Origin: Trogon surrucura
Lineage: Eukaryota > Chordata > Aves > Trogoniformes > Trogonidae
Reading direction: 5' to 3'
NCBI GenBank assembly: GCA_020746105.1
Contig: CM036617.1
Coordinates: forward strand, 36,795,898 to 36,859,897
Length of the DNA stretch: 64,000 bases
This document shows positions 61,701 through 64,000 of this stretch, in pieces (within the stretch, counting starts at the first letter, position 1; every line of letters starts with the position of its first letter). The notes beneath the pieces were generated by a model, which was not told the DNA's origin, did no database searches, and saw only the letters and a program-made list of their open reading frames with translations. Position numbers and translations under genes: made by a program.

Positions 61701-64000
61701 TACAGAACATTCTTAAGCTCTGAAAGAATACTCATTTGAAAATTGAGATGTCCATAAAGGGTTTATATGTAGAGGTTTAGCATCGCTAAAGCCCACATTA
61801 TGCACCTATGTCCTTGTTCACATATGATCAAATCTACCTCCATTTATATTTTAGTTCCGAACACCAGTTAGGTTTCTTTATTCTTTTTTTTTGGGAAAAA
61901 AAAATTGTAAAATATGACACATTGAATAGTAAAAATATACTCTCTCTAAAACACCAGAAGGTTGTTCTTAGCTTAGAAATGTTTAAGAACAAATACACAT
62001 TATGAAAATAAACAAAACATGAAGTATGAAATTTAAACCTTCCTACCTGAGAAGGTTTAGCTGTCTCTGAATTTGTATTCAAGTTTATGTGTCATGAGCA
62101 ATATCATTCGATTTTTTTATGCAAATTGTCTGCATAAAGCAAGGTAGCTGTAACTATTCAAAAAAACCCCAACCCAAACCAAAAAGAGAGTGAAGCATCT
62201 CGAATCTCTATTTGTTAGTAGTCTTTTATTACACTGTATTTAGTATTTAAAAAAGGGATTAAAATACACATTAAAACAGAAACGCCTTCTTAACAGGTAT
62301 TCCTTTGTGAGTGCTGTCCTGCATTAATACAATTGATTTTTGCATCATTTTCGTGCTCCTTCAGTGTATCTACCCTATTTTAAATGCAAGGGTTTGCTGT
62401 AAGGCTAGGATATTGTTGCCATCAGAAACTAGACAGAAACTAGATTTATGGGAACTCTGAAATCAGTTTCAAAACTCCTCAAGTGACTTCCCAGTATGAT
62501 TATTTTCCTTCTGGGTCCAAGATCTCTTTAAATGTTCTAGGGTTCTGTCTTGAGTCTGGAAGAGAAGTTCACCATGATGTTGCCAAACACAGACTCATCC
62601 ATCATTCATGGTATGTTCTGTGAGTACTGATTGCACAATATAATTTTCTCCATGTATTGAGGATGCTTCACTTGTCAGAGGCCTTTGAAAGTAGTCAGCT
62701 TTCATCAATGGATCTTGACAACATGGAAAGGAAGAGTCACCTGAAGGAAGAATAGGGCATAGCATTTCAAAAGTGATATCTGAAGACTGATTATTCTTTG
62801 TCCTTGACACCCTGCCAAGGGCTAGATACACTGAACATTTGTGAAGTAATGGAGCCTACAAATCACGGGTTGCCTACAATCCCACTCAGGCCACAAGAGG
62901 ATAGCATCCCTGACTTCAGTTCAGGTTTTATTAGATGCTGTAAACTTTTCACTGCTCTGATATGTGTTGTCACTGACGTGTCAAGAGTGGGCTCTGACAG
63001 GGTGTCTGGTCTGATTGAGATCAACAATGCTCTGTTAAAGCTGGAAAAAAAGTAAAATTGCAAGACTATTGTGGGACTTCCTTTAATCAGCCACAGTCAA
63101 TAGTTGTGCCATATGGAAACAAAACACGAGGGTCATATTATCATGTAGCAATGCCCCTAGGTGAGATGACGAGGTGTAGGAACGTACTGCTGAGGTGTCC
63201 TCTGATTTATAAGCCACACAGTGTTCCCTTTCGTGTAAGAGAGATCTTTGTCTTGATGTACTTCCTGCTACTTGTTGCTTCAATATTTTAGACCCAAAGA
63301 CATATTCCCCCAAAAGGCTTAGCTGAGTATTGAGGATATTCCCTTGGTAGTGTTTTAAAATGTTTTGTAGGAGGATCAATATTAGTGATCAGCTTGTCTT
63401 ATTAAGTGAGAATCTGGCATCAATGTACTCTTTAGTGTTTCCCTCCACTTTTGTCTTGTAAAAAGCTAGAGGAAGTAGCAATAATAGTGCTTTCACAGAC
63501 ATTTGTAAACCTAAAGAAAGGGGACCAACGAGGCCATATCGTGTCAAAGCATACTTCTTATTTTAATTGCAGATCTTTAGGTAGAAGATGCCCACCCATA
63601 AGTGAAAAGATGAGACTCCTCAGAAAATGGTACTATATCCTTTGCAAACAATACTGTTCCCTAGTTGTGTGTCGAATTTCTGCCAAGTCAAATGAAACAT
63701 TACAGTGCAGCTAACATCTGAACCAAATGAATACATCTTGAAGATACCTATGCAGGGAGAATTCACAGAGCTATTTTAGTGTAGACAGCTGAATCTGCAG
63801 GATATAAACCAACATGAGTGTAAGATCTCATTTGCTTCTGAATATTTAAAATCAAAATATATATTTCCTGGAACCACCAAAGTATTCCATAAGCTGTTTG
63901 CATTTGATTTTGTAGAGGTTTTTTGTGGTTTTATTTTTTTTATATAAGGTAACATTGATATGAAATAATTTTTAAAGGTTCATTTAATTTCTGCATTGTC
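61701..64000. other. Unassigned AT-rich sequence
   Basis: No gene, RNA or interspersed repeat recognised to the end of the window. Small runs include a C/A-rich stretch at 62161-62190. Confidence 0.5.

Noticed and set aside
1-64000. CRISPR arrays, bacterial operons, riboswitches or phage genes
   Set aside because: The window is vertebrate repeat-rich DNA. No regularly spaced repeats with unique spacers and no dense collinear open frames occur.

Overview
This 64 kb window is AT-rich vertebrate DNA with no host protein-coding gene that I can support. It is dominated by CR1 LINE copies, most of them 5'-truncated, which is the signature of a bird genome. Three further signals fit a bird: ERVL-type retroviral fossils, solo LTRs, and the absence of L1, Alu or B1 elements. 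A tRNA-Ile-headed SINE with a CR1 tail at 57.9-58.1 kb points by inference to a passerine, where CR1-mobilised tRNA-Ile SINEs (TguSINE1 and relatives) are known. The window is best read as intergenic or deep intronic sequence.

Layout. 0.3-3.1 kb: an old CR1 (+) split by a CpG-rich ERVK-like solo LTR and by a second CR1 (-). 8.3 kb: an ERVL-type LTR fragment. 9.9-10.6 kb: a very old CR1 3' end. 11.9-16.3 kb: ERVL fossil blocks in an unexpected order (RNase H-integrase-LTR first, reverse transcriptase second), with a CR1 scrap between them. 18.3-18.5 kb: a degenerate minisatellite of about 27 bp. 22.6-26.3 kb: a CR1 cluster whose 2.5 kb member keeps endonuclease and reverse-transcriptase sequence with a 445-codon open stretch. 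27.4 kb: a perfect (CTTTTT)13 tract. 34.0-34.4 kb: a minus-strand solo LTR. 41.3-42.4 kb: a CR1 plus an LTR-like block. 45-46, 47.9, 52.2-52.7, 54.2-54.9 and 60.6-61.7 kb: more CR1 copies. Most of the rest (notably 3.1-8.3, 27.5-33.9, 34.4-41.3 and 48-52 kb) is AT-rich DNA in which I recognise nothing.

How the parts relate. CR1 supplies the retrotransposition machinery. Its 3' end, with the ATTCTATG repeat tail, is shared by the SINE, which is the expected basis for the SINE's mobilisation. Nesting gives relative ages: the CR1 at 0.3-3.1 kb predates both elements inside it. I found no new gene system. The points most worth a second look are the permuted ERVL block order, the SINE, the nested locus, the 27-bp minisatellite and a 38-40 bp word shared by two CR1-like loci. 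Family names are from recognition, not a database search, and most boundaries may be off by about 10-30 bases.
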